A stretch of 64,000 nt of DNA, taken from assembly GCF_032854445.1 (NCBI RefSeq), contig NC_088295.1, forward strand, positions 53,611,249 through 53,675,248, given 5' to 3'. The notes beneath the pieces were generated by a model. It was not told where the DNA came from, searched no databases, and was given only the letters and a program-made list of their open reading frames with translations. A program made the position numbers and the translations under genes. This DNA is from Liolophura sinensis. Taxonomy: Eukaryota; Mollusca; Polyplacophora; Chitonida; Chitonidae. Shown here in pieces: positions 47,219 through 58,745 of this stretch; the first letter of the stretch is position 1, and every line of letters begins with the position of its first letter.

Positions 47219-48542
47219 AAAACACAGTCAGATTTTACCCACCAGCAACTATTTACATCCACGTAGCAATAGTTAAGGGTCAGTGGATTTAGAGACTGGC
47301 TATAGATATTTTATTTCGGAAGTTTTGTTTCTGACTAGGCCTAGGCCTGTTTCGGTATTCTGAAACTACTGAATTACATAATGTGGGACAGATAATCAAA
47401 GCGGTAAAGGTTAGAATGTAGTTCTTTCCGGTCACTTCTCATAAGGTATATAGCTCTTTAGAGAGTCAAAACAGCGACAGAAATGACGACTAGCCTAGCG
47501 ATTTTTTCAGCCCGTTTTATGAAGAAAATATTTGGCAATCGACTAAAGCTTTTTCATCTTGGATTTTGAAAGATAGCCCAAAAAAGGTGGCTAGGAGCAA
47601 ACACATTTGGCTATAAAATGTTAGGAGTCTCAATTTTCAAAGTGTATTTATTCACTGCAGAAACATAAAGATAAAGCTTCTATCAGGAAATGAAGGTCTT
47701 TTTGAAACTCACAAACCACAAAAAAGTTATTAGCCCTAGTTTCGTTTGTAAACTTTGTAAACAAAAGGAAAATTAAGACGCAATTATCACTTTTTGTGTT
47801 ATTTATACATAGTAATTAAATTTATGTATATTTTGAAGCCAATTTAACAATTATCATCACGGATTTTACCCAAACAAATTGCTGTGTAGAGTGGCCACAT
47901 AACAGACTTTGGTAAACCGGCTAAGCTTTATGCAGTTTACTTCTGTGAAGCCGTCTAGTAAATCCTTTCGCAGCCTGCCTATCGTGGTCGATTAAATGTT
48001 ATTAGATGACCCACAGTCCTTGGACGACAACAAAAGTTTTGTGAAACGGGCCCCTGGACTATCGGCTTCCTTATGCTTGAATAAATGTACTGTATCTAGA
48101 AGTCAGCTCAAGCAAGGCAAAGCCTTGACTTGCCCATCTCTCCCTCCAGTCAGTCAGCAACGACTTTTCAACCATGACGCATGTTAACGAACGACACGGC
48201 CTTCGTCGCACTTCAATTAACCCAGCACGTCCTACATTATTTTGTACAGCTTTGGGTGTAGGCCTACATCTACGCATGTCTGCAGTCTGGCCTGTGCACT
48301 GAGTGTTGCTATTCTTATGACAAAGGAGTTGTCATTGGTGAGTTGTGCCTTGGAAGCTCTGGAACTGCCGTACAATTCGGGAATTTGGAATTTAAAGTCA
48401 ACTATGTAATCTACTACTGACATCGAGTCTATGAATTGTGACCTCTTCATGCGATTGTCTGTGAAAACGATTGTCTGTAAATAACCCGTAAAGTGGGGGC
48501 GTCTATGTCCGGGACAACAGGCACAGTGCGGTGACGCTCTAG
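47219..48542. other. Intergenic, upstream of the first P450 gene
   Basis: No exon recognised. It should contain the distal promoter of the P450 gene starting at 48599. Confidence 0.45.
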
Positions 48543-48550
48543 TATATAGG
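48543..48550 (+). promoter_or_regulatory. Candidate TATA box of the first P450 gene
   Basis: TATATAGG lies 49 bp before the ATG at 48599. A start site about 30 bp downstream would leave a very short 5' untranslated region, so this is plausible but unproven. Confidence 0.4.
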
Positions 48551-48598
48551 TTTTAACTAAGCTGACCCTAGCGTGAAAACCGGTTGGATAGGTTTGCA

Positions 48599-51500
48599 AT
48601 GGAGGCGATAACAGCTGTTGGCCTGCTCTTAGTCATTAGTCTGGTTGTTAAATACGCGTTGGATAGAAGATCTAGAAAAAATCTTCCTCCAGGACCACCA
48701 CGTAAATTTCTTATTGATAATTTGCTAGATGTTAATCCGGACAGACTTCATATTAGCTTCACAGATATCAGCAAGAAGTACGGCGACGTCTTCAGCATTC
48801 GTACTGGTGGTAAGACTGTCGTTGTTGTCAACACCATCGATGCTTTTCGAGAACTGTTTGAAGAGGGAAAATATGGAGATAAACTCGACGGACGGGAAAA
48901 GACCTTCGTGGCTCAGGTCCTTGCCGAAGACAAGGGTGTGCCACTGGCTTCCAATACACCGGGGCGCAAACAACGGAGGACAGCGATGTTTACCGCTTGT
49001 AAAAACTTCTCCCATCTTCACGGGAGTAAGCTAGAGGAAGAGATTAAGCATTTGATCGAGCTGGTGAGAAAGAATGGCCCGGTATCCCTGGATATGGACA
49101 AGGTCGTTCAGCAGTACGTCACCAACATTAACTTAACCATGGTGAGTTACAACAGCTATGCCATTAAAAGTTATCCCTAGAGTAGTTTTATGATGCTTTT
49201 AATGTTAAAAGCGTAAAACTCCGATCAAATAAATAAATACATAAATAAATAATGATTATTATGTTAATGGTGGGTATACATTAAATGTCGTAAAACCGAA
49301 ACTATTTTTTTATAATTGTTTTTAAGTACGCTCTCACATCTGTATTTCCACATTAAATACAGATATAAACGTAGTATTGTATGTGAATTCATTGTGAATG
49401 TAGAAATAAAGCAATCAGAACATATTTGGACAAAAAATGAAAATGTAGAAACAATATTTGGAATCCGCGTGCAATGGCCTATTACGATTTTAAGGCGTTC
49501 TCTTCCGTTAAATCATAATTTAAGAAAATATATGTAAAAACATATAACAGTCAAAATCCGTTGGTCCTGTAAGTCGAACGTCGTGCATGATTCTGCCTTC
49601 CCTGGTAACACATTCTAAAAGATGTAATATTCTCTGCCAACCATTTTAATTCGTCTCTTGTTTTTCAGCTGACAGGCGAGAGGTATTCTTATGAAGACGC
49701 CAGATTACTAGCCGTGATGGAGAGAGCGAACATTGTGCAGAGTTTTATTCGGGCTAAGACTAACTCAGTGATGACTATGTTCCCATGGTTACGTTTCCTA
49801 CCCTTTATATTCGGTCCACTGTATCAGCGTTACCTTTACTTGACTAAGCTGCTGAAGGAAGCAATATTCGATCCCGCCAAGGCATGTATAGATTCATTGG
49901 AACAATTTCTTTATTTTATGCAGGCTATCATGTATGTGTGCAATAGACTTCCTTTTTTGCGCATCAAAATTAAGCGTAGCGTTATGGTGGGATTTCCTTT
50001 TGAAAAATATCATAATTAAAGTAATTTCGACTATTTGCCTGGCTTTTTCAGGCTATATCATTTCTTTCCTAACAGGGGCCGTTTGATTTTGACTTGCTTC
50101 ATTTATTTGCCACCACCACTTTCCCCTCCCCCACCAACTCACCTCTCCTCCCTTTTCGATCGCCACTTGTGCCAAAGCTATTTACATATTTCATACTGCA
50201 GACACTACAGTATACAGATAGGCCATTTACCACCTTGCTGTTTATTATCTGCCAAGCAGAGCGCGTTTCACGTCTGCCGTCGCCCAGCGAAAGCGCGTGG
50301 CGCCACCACCACTTTCCCCTCCCCCACCAACTCACCTGTCCTCCCTTTTCGATCGCCACCTGTGCCGAAGCTATTTACATATTTATACTGCAGACACTAC
50401 AGTATACAGATAGGCCCATTTACCACCTCGCTGTTTATTATCTGCCAAGCAGAGCGCTTTTCACATCTGCCATTGCCCAGAGACAGCGCGTGACGTTTTA
50501 GCTGGGATACAATATCCCAGGTTGTACAGGCAAGAGAATAAGATCAGGGGAAAAATAACCAGGTCAGCTTCCTTGATGCTGGTCTGATCATCGTCAAATA
50601 GATGTACTCTATGTCGTCATGAATGTGATAAATTTTAAAAGTCTTTTTTTTATACTGCTAAATCAGGTTCTGTATCATGTCAGCTGTCAGTTTTGTTTGG
50701 CAAAAACTTATAGTGATACGCAAGCCTAATTGCGCATAACTTCTTCAGTTGAAGCGGCCTATAGGGTTTGGGTAGTAAGTCTTTTTTCTACACATATTTG
50801 ATTTTACTAAGAGTGCGCCACGCATTCACATTTCTGCCAGCTCTTACATATTTACGTTAGGGGTGTACTAAGATTGCTCTATGGCTTCACATTTTTGCAA
50901 GCACTTGCCTGTATCGTTTTGTATGTATATCTATGCAGCCAAAACACTGATTGACCCAATTAAAGGTGTTGTGGCAAGACATAACTGTAGTATCTGCTAT
51001 GTGAGGTAGCCAGTTGGGATCCAGCTGTTGATGGCACAGTGGAGCCAAAAAAAAAAATAAAATAAATAAAAGAAATAAAAAAAAAATAAAACACCTAAAT
51101 AACAACAATGACCTTTAACAATGAGCATCACAGATCTTTTTCAATTAAGCTTGTGATTTTTTTTTTCGAAGGACTCGTATCACCCAGACATTGTGAGAGG
51201 CGGACTAGATGAACTGTTAAAAGTTCAGAAAGAGGCTCTTGGTAACGTGGCATTGGAGCTGACTGATGAACACCTCAGCATGACCGCTCTAGCTGTCGCA
51301 GGAGCGGGTGAGCAGATAACGGTTTTCTCGCGAGATTTTGGCTAATCTCTTGTGATAGTTGGCCACAGACCCCCATTAATTTTCCACAAGCGACAATGTT
51401 AACGTTTAGCGCTGTAGCTCAGTCCCAAACATTCCATGGCAAATAAGCTTCAGTGCATACCTGGCCCAGCATGTGAGAAAGAAGCCTTAAAAATCTTGAC

Positions 51501-54500
51501 ATAGGTTGACCGTAAAAATCTGGACCTTTCCGTGCTGGGAGGGGTGCCTAGCAGCGCCAAGGGGACGTCACTCGCAGCCTCGTCACCACCTGTCTCCTTG
51601 TGTCCTCACGCCCAGAATTTCAAACTTTCATCATTAAAACTCATACCTGCTCAAAGCTTAGACAGTTTCCATCATTTTGATACCAAGCATGCACTTGTAC
51701 ACCAAAAACGGCAGGCTGGCAGCAAAAAAAAGACTTTACACCCTAAAATAGACAGAATTACATTCGCCCCGAGAAACGGAAGTTATAATGGGGGTCTGTG
51801 TCCAGTTTTTCTGCTTAAGCAATGCATTACGTATTTCCAAGTTCCGGGCGTGTGCGTATATTGTGCAGAATATCCATTGAATATACAAATTGTTATTCTT
51901 ATTCTCTGAAACGTTACTACGACTAATGTATACTCTGTTGAGATTGACGGCCATTGTGACTTGTGTAGAAGCGTGAATATCAACCACCCAGGAAAACTAC
52001 TCTCATCGAAAGTCACTGGTTTAGAGAAACCTTAGTTAACGTACTCCATAATTAACTGCTACGTTGAATTCAAAGACCCCTCAAGAAATGTAATTATTTG
52101 GGTTTTTAATGTGACCAACTTTTTCTATAATTGTATGCATAAGCCCTACAGTTCTTCCTACTCCTGGACAAGTCACAATTCGAGATAGGATTTCAAAGTT
52201 TATATTTGTATACTTGACTTGGGATTTCAATAATGTTGTTGAGACAGATCTATTGGAAACTAAAGTTCCCTCACCAGAAAGGTAGGAAAATACAGCGAAA
52301 CTATTACATTTTTTTTAAAGGATTAGTGTCCAGGTTTTGCAGTGTCCTGGTTATACAGATTGTAACCTGTTTAATCAGTGCATTAGCGAGACGGCTTCCG
52401 AGAAACGTAGTAGTGAATATAAAACCATCATAAACAATAGGTGTACTGCCTTAGCCGACCTCCAGCGAGCCGCAAAGGAGCTGCTCAGCGGGTGACCTCA
52501 TGGCTGGCCAATCCAATGCTGACTGGGATGTATAACGTTGGACTTCGTATCAAAACAATGTCATTTTCGAGACCGATTCTAGCTGCACAGAAGCAAATAT
52601 ACTGCTGTATCAATTTGAACCTATGGTAGACGACGCTTGACATCTCTGGACAGACTTCAAATTTTTAGTTTTCAGATGTCAAATTTGATCTATATCCAGG
52701 CATTTGCAACCGCAATACGGACCATTAAGCTATAGCTTTATCCTGTGTTAAACTGTACACTTCGTTTGTTTACCTTAACATTTACTATTATTTTCTTCCG
52801 TCCGTTTCACAATAAATATCATTCTATTCCCCGATCTATTCTAAATTCATACATATATTCATATGCGATGACAACCCAGTGTTGTTGTCGGCATTCAGAA
52901 TAACCTATGCCTATATATAGTCGTGTACAATATATATACCTGTACGATATGGGCGTCGGTGTAAGTGTACCGAGATTTGCCATCTATCATTTTTCAGTTC
53001 AGTTAAGCTTCAATTTTTAGTCGACTGCGGCTTACTTATAGTAGCCAAATCTTTCGAGTTCAGCTGTATCCCTCTCGTAGCTTTCAGCTGTACAATGGCA
53101 AGAACAGATACGGCTGCTTTTGGTGCGCACAAAATCTTTCCGCATTGTTCCCTAACTTTACGCTTTCCTGAGGATCATCTCGTCTGGAAACTTGCAAAAA
53201 CCAACTTCAGGGTTCTTCCATGATCTGTTTTTACAACCCCATGCAGCTTAGCAAACTACTTCGAGGAGAAATTCGATATGCTCTTGTAGCTTTTTTAACA
53301 ATGGAGAAAATCGCGAAGCTCTGACAGCGTGTAAAGCTTGGACTTGTACGACGTAATTCGGCGTAGACTACCGAGTGTTGGCGGAAAGGCGCATAAAGTC
53401 AGTGACATTATCTAGTGATTTTAAGTGTCAAATTAATAAGATAAATGTACGTTTTGGAATATTTGCTTAAACTCAGTTTAACAATATGGACAGGGGTAAC
53501 AAATTACGAATAATTAATATATCTGGACACTAATCCTTTAAGCCCAAAAGTAGGTTGATAATCTCTAGGTTTATCTACGGATTTGACAGAGAACAATCAA
53601 ACTGTAAAATAAACAATGTATTCCAGGTACGGCTGTCCCGATAGGAAACCTGTTATACTTTATTGTTGTGATTCTGAATAAACCGGAGATTGCCGAGAAA
53701 CTGCGACAGGAGATGGATTCCGTGATTGGCAGATCCCACTCACCGAAACTGGCCGACAGATCGAGGTTGACGTACGCAGAAGCTGTGGTGTTGGAACTAC
53801 TCCGATGGGGCAGCCCCGCGCCAATCCTCGTACCCAGGCGTGCTGAGGAAGACATACAGTTTCGAGAATACACCATACCTAAGGACGCTACGGTAAAGTT
53901 ATTTGCCTTCTTTGAAATATTTCAAAAATATTAATTGGTACATGTATCTTCATCGCATTTTCACTGTCGTAATATTTTTGTATGAACACACGGTCGTCAT
54001 CTGGAAATTCCAAAAAGTACACAGCTAAACAAAAAATCTTTTGAAATAAGCAGCGCCTGTACAAACAGAATAACTACTTGTTCTGCCTGTCCTTGTCGGT
54101 ATTCTCCTGATAAACCACGGTTGAGATAAATGTTTCTGAAAGATTGTGCTGGCAAAAACCTGTTGAAAAAGAAATATCTCCCTTCCTTAATTTCACATTT
54201 AATACTTACTTTTATTACGACCATACTTTGAAAAACATTGCAGGGTTCATCGCTCCAATAATTGTGAATACACGTACCACATCATACCTGTATTGGACGG
54301 TCGTCTTTTGTATTGTATTTCACCATTTCGTTTATTTATCAACAAGTGTAACTCCTTATATAGGCTATCCCGCCTATAACCTTAATTATATAATGCTTCT
54401 GTAGAGACTATAAAGAACAAACAGCATGTCTAGCTGATAATCTGAGGAAGAGAAAATTAGCCTACCTGGAATGCATTCAGCCTTGCCAGGTTGATCTTGA

Positions 54501-56670
54501 AGCATAAATTCAAGTTGTAGTTATACAATTTCCCCAAAATTGAGAATTTAAACAAAATACACTTTGTGAAAAATAAAGACCTATGCGGTCATAAACTGCA
54601 TGGCATGCGCATTTCAAACATACTGCCCAGAACAACGTCCTCCTCCCTGATTCCATTTGACCAAATGTTGTTGGGACATATTGCATTACGCGTTTCATCG
54701 AATTTTTTTATTTCAAAGGTTATTACGAACGCATGGAAAATTCTTCACGACGAAGCCTTGTGGAAGAACCCGTGGGAGTTCCAGCCGGAAAGATTCCTAG
54801 ACCCGAATGGAGGTTTGCTGACTGACCTGCAGAGGAAGTAAGCACTATAATATAGCTATTAGACTGTTTCTTCAGCGCAATTCTTACCAAGAGTTTCAGG
54901 CTAAAAGATTCGAAATAGTTAGAATATAGGGTAAACAGCGCGTGGGGTTTCTGGAAGCTTAGGAGCCTGTGCAACACCAGTTATTTATATACCAAATACC
55001 AGTTATTTATGGGTGTATAATATATATTTATCGCTCATCGCAACCTTGTTAAGTTTAGCCGTTTTAAAGTATTACAGCCAGAAATTTGGGTGGCTGATAA
55101 TTGATGCCAATCAACTAAAAACATATGCACATTTTCCCTCGCGACATGCTTACTCCATTGTGTTGTGGACGAACAGACAGTTTTTACGCGATACCTTCCC
55201 GTCAGGCTGACTAACCCTGATTCCTGTTCACTGCCATCTGGGTTAAAACGGAAGCAGGTTTACACATTTTAAATACGATTGGGAGGTATTTATTTATTTA
55301 TTTGATTGCTGTTTTACGCCGTACTCAAGAATATTTCACTTATACGACGGCGGCCAGCATTATGGTAGGAGGAAAGCGGGCAGAGCCCGGGGGAAACCCA
55401 CGACCATCCGCAGGTTGATGGGAGACCTTCCCACGTACTGCCGGAGAGGAAGACGGCATGAGCTGGGCTTGAACAACCGCATTGGTGAGAGACTCCTGTG
55501 TCATTACGCTGCGCTAACCGACTGAGCCACGGAGGCCCTCTACGATTGGGAGGAGGGAGGTGGAGGGTAGTAGGTGAGTCATTTGCCAATGCAAAAAGAT
55601 GTGAGTTCAGTCCCATTATTAGGCAGCGAACCCTTAAAATTTTTCTACCCTCCATTGTTCTTGGGACCTTCATGGCACTAAGCGGCCCACAGCCGACGTC
55701 GCCTTGCGAGTGAATATCTGCTCACGTGGAGAAATTTCAATAGTCGGACATACCAAAGGCCGGTATAAAGCTCTCGAGTTTCCGCCATGTATATAAAACT
55801 AACCGCGATCGTATATTAAAGTGGAGTTCTTGAGTACGGCTAACATTCTTGTGATCCACATGGACAGAGAGGTTGCGAGTTCGAATCCAGCTATCGCTGT
55901 TTCGGTGGCGGTTTTACGTCAGGAGGATTGCCATGTACCTGACGAAGGTCAATTACTTACCAGCTCCAAGCATTAACCTAACGGCCAGCATACATAAATG
56001 AAAAATCCTTGAGCTTGGTGTTAAACAACAATGAAGTAAATAAATAAACCAAACCTTATTCAAGTAAATAAATAAATATGCTTTTCCTCTACAAACGGTG
56101 AATCGAAAATCGCTTTTATTTTCTCAAAGGGGGCTCCGTTGTTGAGGTGGTTAGCATGCCAGCGCGGAGCAAAAACCCAACCTCTCACCAATGCGATCAC
56201 CAAGTTCAATTTCAGCTTATACTGGCTTCCTCTCCCATCGTACGTGGGAAGATCTTCCAGCAATTTGCGCAGGGTCGGGGGTTTCTCTGTCACGGGTTAC
56301 CTCTCACCATAAAGCTGGCTGCCAACGTATAAGTAATTAGTATAGTATTTTTGAGTAAAGCGTAAAACACCTATCAAATGAATAAATAAAATAAAATTAT
56401 ATCCTCCAAAGTATATCAGGCCTACATGATTGTTACATCTTGATTTGTTTCAGTGTAATAGCCTTTGGCGGTGGAAGAAGAAAGTGCATAGGTGTAGATA
56501 TGGCCTTCGATTTAACCTTTCTCTTTGTGACGTCAATGGTGAAGCATTTTGACTTCGAGGCGCCTTCGGGAAAAGTACCTAAAATGGACCCTCATTTTCA
56601 CACAGCTGATCGCGTGGGAATAAAACCGGAACCTTTCACTGTGATTGCTAAATCTAGAAGATCAGTGTAA
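48599..56670 (+). CDS. Cytochrome P450, CYP2-like, complete (6 exons, 497 aa)
   Basis: Exons: 48599-49141, 49669-49881, 51172-51307, 53627-53892, 54719-54837, 56454-56670. The frame joins without a break to a TAA at 56668. The start ATG gives MEAITAVGLLLVISLVVKYA, an ER signal-anchor, then the proline hinge LPPGPP (29-34). Family landmarks: ExxR as ELLR (354-357), PERF (409-412) and the heme loop FGGGRRKCIG (430-439; Cys437 is the heme ligand). It should be an ER monooxygenase-type enzyme using P450 reductase; substrate unknown. Oddities: the I-helix motif reads AGTAV, replacing the usual acid (Ala300) and threonine (Val301). The C-helix Trp of WxxxR is Gly122, with Arg126 kept. Intron 2 starts with GC, not GT; the GT alternative would create a stop. 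Introns 2, 3 and 5 hold repeats. The CYP2-like assignment is from motif style and is confident only at clan level. Confidence 0.93.
49142..49668 (+). other. P450-1 intron 1, with an old SINE tail
   Basis: GTGAGT donor and tttttcag acceptor. AAAAGCGTAAAACTCCGATC then AAATAAATAAAT at about 49207-49250 resembles a SINE type A tail. Confidence 0.7.
50109..50493. repeat. 193-bp tandem duplication inside P450-1 intron 2
   Basis: Two copies (50109-50301 and 50302-50493) start GCCACCACCACTTTCCCCTC and run through CAAGCAGAGCGC. They differ by few substitutions, so the duplication is fairly recent. Open frames here are by-products. Confidence 0.92.
51361..51776 (+). repeat. Dispersed ~400-bp repeat, copy 2, inside P450-1 intron 3
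   Basis: This is the inverse of 24172-24582, sharing AACGTTTAGCGCTGTAGC, GCAGCGCCAAGGGGACGTCA, TGTACACCAAAAACGGCAG and GACTTTACACCCTAAAATAG. Divergence is moderate. Confidence 0.78.
51777..53626 (+). other. Remainder of P450-1 intron 3
   Basis: No exon needed by the P450 model lies here and none was seen. Donor GTGAGC at 51308; acceptor ttccag before 53627. Confidence 0.6.
55287..55540 (-). repeat. Full-length SINE type A in P450-1 intron 5, with target-site duplication
   Basis: Tail, core and tRNA-like head are all present. TACGATTGGGAGG at 55274-55286 and 55541-55553 is a perfect 13-bp target-site duplication. Confidence 0.95.
55850..56048 (+). repeat. SINE of another family in P450-1 intron 5
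   Basis: A B box (GCGAGTTCGAATCCAGC) is followed by a body of about 110 bp. The 3' domain reads ATAAATGAAAAATCCTTGAG then CTTGGTGTTAAACAAC, with an AAATAAATAAA tail. The 3' domain parallels types A and B; the head and body do not. Confidence 0.7.
56129..56397 (+). repeat. SINE type A, full length but diverged, in P450-1 intron 5
   Basis: The head GGGGGCTCCGTTGTTGAGGT, core GTACGTGGGAAGATCTTCCA and tail TTGAGTAAAGCGTAAAACAC are all recognisable but with many differences, so this is an older insertion than the one at 55287. Confidence 0.85.
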
Positions 56671-56990
56671 TTATCCAGTACGAGAATCTATAATGTGTGT
56701 GTTCATTTGTTAAAAAGAGCATGTGTATGTTTATGTATGGCTGATTTGTAAGGACCGGAAGGCGTCAGACACTAGCTGGACCAATGACCAGTAACATCGC
56801 CTGCTAACTCCCGCTGATTCAGCTTCCGCTTTAAGTCAGGAAGTTTGTCGAATACTTCGGGAGGCGCAGTGGTTTCCTGTGCACTCTCACCCATACATTT
56901 TAGCGTATATACGTGAAATTTATACAGGTAATGTAAAAAATGAATGCAGTGACACGTAAAATGAAAAAGCATGTGAATGATTCAATAGAA

Positions 56991-57075
56991 AATAAAACAT
57001 ATATACGTATACGTAGATTTGGAATTTTGTAATGGACTGTTTGCCTTGCAGACTGTTATGTAATGTGTCAATAAA
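56991..57075 (+). terminator. Polyadenylation signals after the first P450 gene
   Basis: AATAAA occurs at 56991-56996 and again at 57070-57075, 321 and 400 bp after the stop codon. Either could define the mRNA end. Confidence 0.5.
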
Positions 57076-57094
57076 ATCAAAGGAGTGAAAACAT

Positions 57095-57172
57095 TCCCAT
57101 CACCTAGGGGGGACATTCCCCTCACCTAGTGGGGATATTCCCATCATCTAGTGGGGACCTATTCCCATCAGC
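57095..57172. repeat. Short tandem repeat of about 25 bp, 3 copies
   Basis: ATTCCCATCACCTAGTGGGG with a few extra bases repeats three times, each with an internal CCTAGTGGGG motif. Confidence 0.7.
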
Positions 57173-57416
57173 ATTTTGGGATAGTGTTATATGCCCTTGT
57201 ATGGTTTGTGTCGGCCTCGATATCAAAACCGTTACTTCAATAATGAACAAAAGACTACATAGATCGGAATCGACTTGCTTTAACCTGGGATTAAAATAGG
57301 CGGTCTATCTAAATCCCGGATACAACTATGCATGTATGCATGTGTGTAAGGCCAACACGACAAGCGTTAGCCTGTTATCCTGTATTTACTAACCGGACAC
57401 TGCTGTCATTGTGTTT

Positions 57417-57571
57417 TATTTATTTGATTGGTATTTTACGCCGTACTCAAGAATATTTCACTTATACGACGGCGACCAGCATTATGGTGGGAGGAAACCG
57501 GACAGAGCCTGGGGGAAACCCACGACCATCCGCAGGTTGCTGAGAGATCTTCTCACATACAGCCAGAGAGG
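57417..57571 (-). repeat. SINE type A, 5'-truncated, with target-site duplication
   Basis: Truncated near ACAGCCAGAGAGG. CATTGTGTTT at 57407-57416 and 57572-57581 is the 10-bp target-site duplication. Confidence 0.92.
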
Positions 57572-57736
57572 CATTGTGTTTGATAATTACAACTATGCAT
57601 GTGTAGAAAAAATTAAGAGGCACAGTAACTGGACGACTAATTGACATTAGTCGGTGGAAGGATGAGGAATTGATGAATGGATATATGGATACATTACTTG
57701 GTAAGTGGAATGACAAGAGATGACTGAATGGCTTGG

Positions 57737-58125
57737 TGGATGTAGTTAAAGAGACAGGGGGTTTTGTTAAGTGGATGAATACAGGTGGTGGAGAGACAGG
57801 CGGTTTTGGTAAGTGGATAAATATAGGTATAGAGTCGGGCGGTTTTGGTAAGTGGATGAATATAGGTGAAGAGACGGGCGGTTTTGGTAAGTGGATGGAA
57901 ATAGGTGGAGAGACAGGGGGATTTGGTAAGTGGATGAATATAGATGGAGAGACGGGCGGTTTTGGTAAGTGGATGGATATAGGTGGAGAGACAGGGGGTT
58001 TTGATAAGTGGATGGATATAGGTGAAGAGACGGGCTTTTGGTAAGTGGATGAATATAGGTGGAGAGACGGGCGGTTTTGGTAAGTGTATTGATATATGTG
58101 GAGAGACAAACAGTTTTGGTAAGTG
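57737..58125. repeat. 39-bp minisatellite, about 10 copies
   Basis: The unit is GGTGGAGAGACAGGCGGTTT then TGGTAAGTGGATGAATATA (39 bp). On the plus strand it would encode a 13-residue Gly-rich repeat and the opposite strand a Pro/Ser/Ile-rich one; both are open for 100-200 codons. Each unit also contains GGTAAGTGG, matching a splice-donor consensus. Confidence 0.9.
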
Positions 58126-58147
58126 AATGGACGAATAAGGGTCGAAT

Positions 58148-58207
58148 GATAAATTTATTTATTTGATTGGTGTTTTACGCCGTGCTCAAGAATATTTCAC
58201 TTTTATT
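58148..58207 (-). repeat. SINE type A, 3' tail fragment
   Basis: TTTATTTATTTGATTGGTGT then TTTACGCCGTGCTCAAGAAT, ending at TTTCACTT, is the tail alone. Confidence 0.8.
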
Positions 58208-58507
58208 TGGATAAATTTGACGTGATTGTAAGGCTAGACAAAGAGATGGCCGAAAAGGTTGGGAGATGAGAAGACTGTGGATGAATGGATAGAATGAATT
58301 AAATTCCCTAAATACTGGTACACGTACTGATTTAAACAAACAGTGTAAACAAGCTTTGTACAAAGTATCTGTACAGATGTATTGTAGACAATTGCTTATA
58401 TATATAGCGAGCAGGACGGTAAACCTAGTGGAACTATGTGAGGGCCGGCGACTTGATCTGACTTTATATAGAGATTGAGTTTCTATAATCTATCTTTCAT
58501 GCAATAT

Positions 58508-58745
58508 TTATTTATTTATTTATTTATTTGATTGGTGTTTTACGCCGTGCTCAAGAATATTTCACTAATACGACGGCGGCCAGCATTATGGTGGGAGGAA
58601 ATCCACGACCATCCGCAGTTTGCTGGAAGACCTTCTCACGTACGGCCGGAGAGGAATAAGAGAGGAATTCCTGAATACAGACCGCATTGGCTTCTGGACC
58701 ATTACGCTGCTCTAGCGCGCTAACCAGCTGAGCCATGGAGGCCCC
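58508..58745 (-). repeat. Full-length SINE type A with target-site duplication
   Basis: Tail, core (slightly shortened) and tRNA-like head with AGCGCGCTAACCAGCTGAGC. The flanks TTCATGCAATAT (58496-58507) and TTCATGGAATAT (58746-58757) differ by one base. Confidence 0.93.

Noticed and set aside
49882-49891. GT donor four bases after the GC donor in P450-1 exon 2
   Set aside because: Using it would create an in-frame stop at the junction and break the exon length shared with the paralogue.
50035-50501. 135- and 152-codon frames in P450-1 intron 2
   Set aside because: They come from the 193-bp tandem duplication and are not needed to complete the P450 protein.
57462-58109. 215-codon Pro/Ser/Ile-rich frame (minus) and 103-codon Gly-rich frame (plus)
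   Set aside because: Both are products of the 39-bp minisatellite, and part of the minus frame runs through a SINE.
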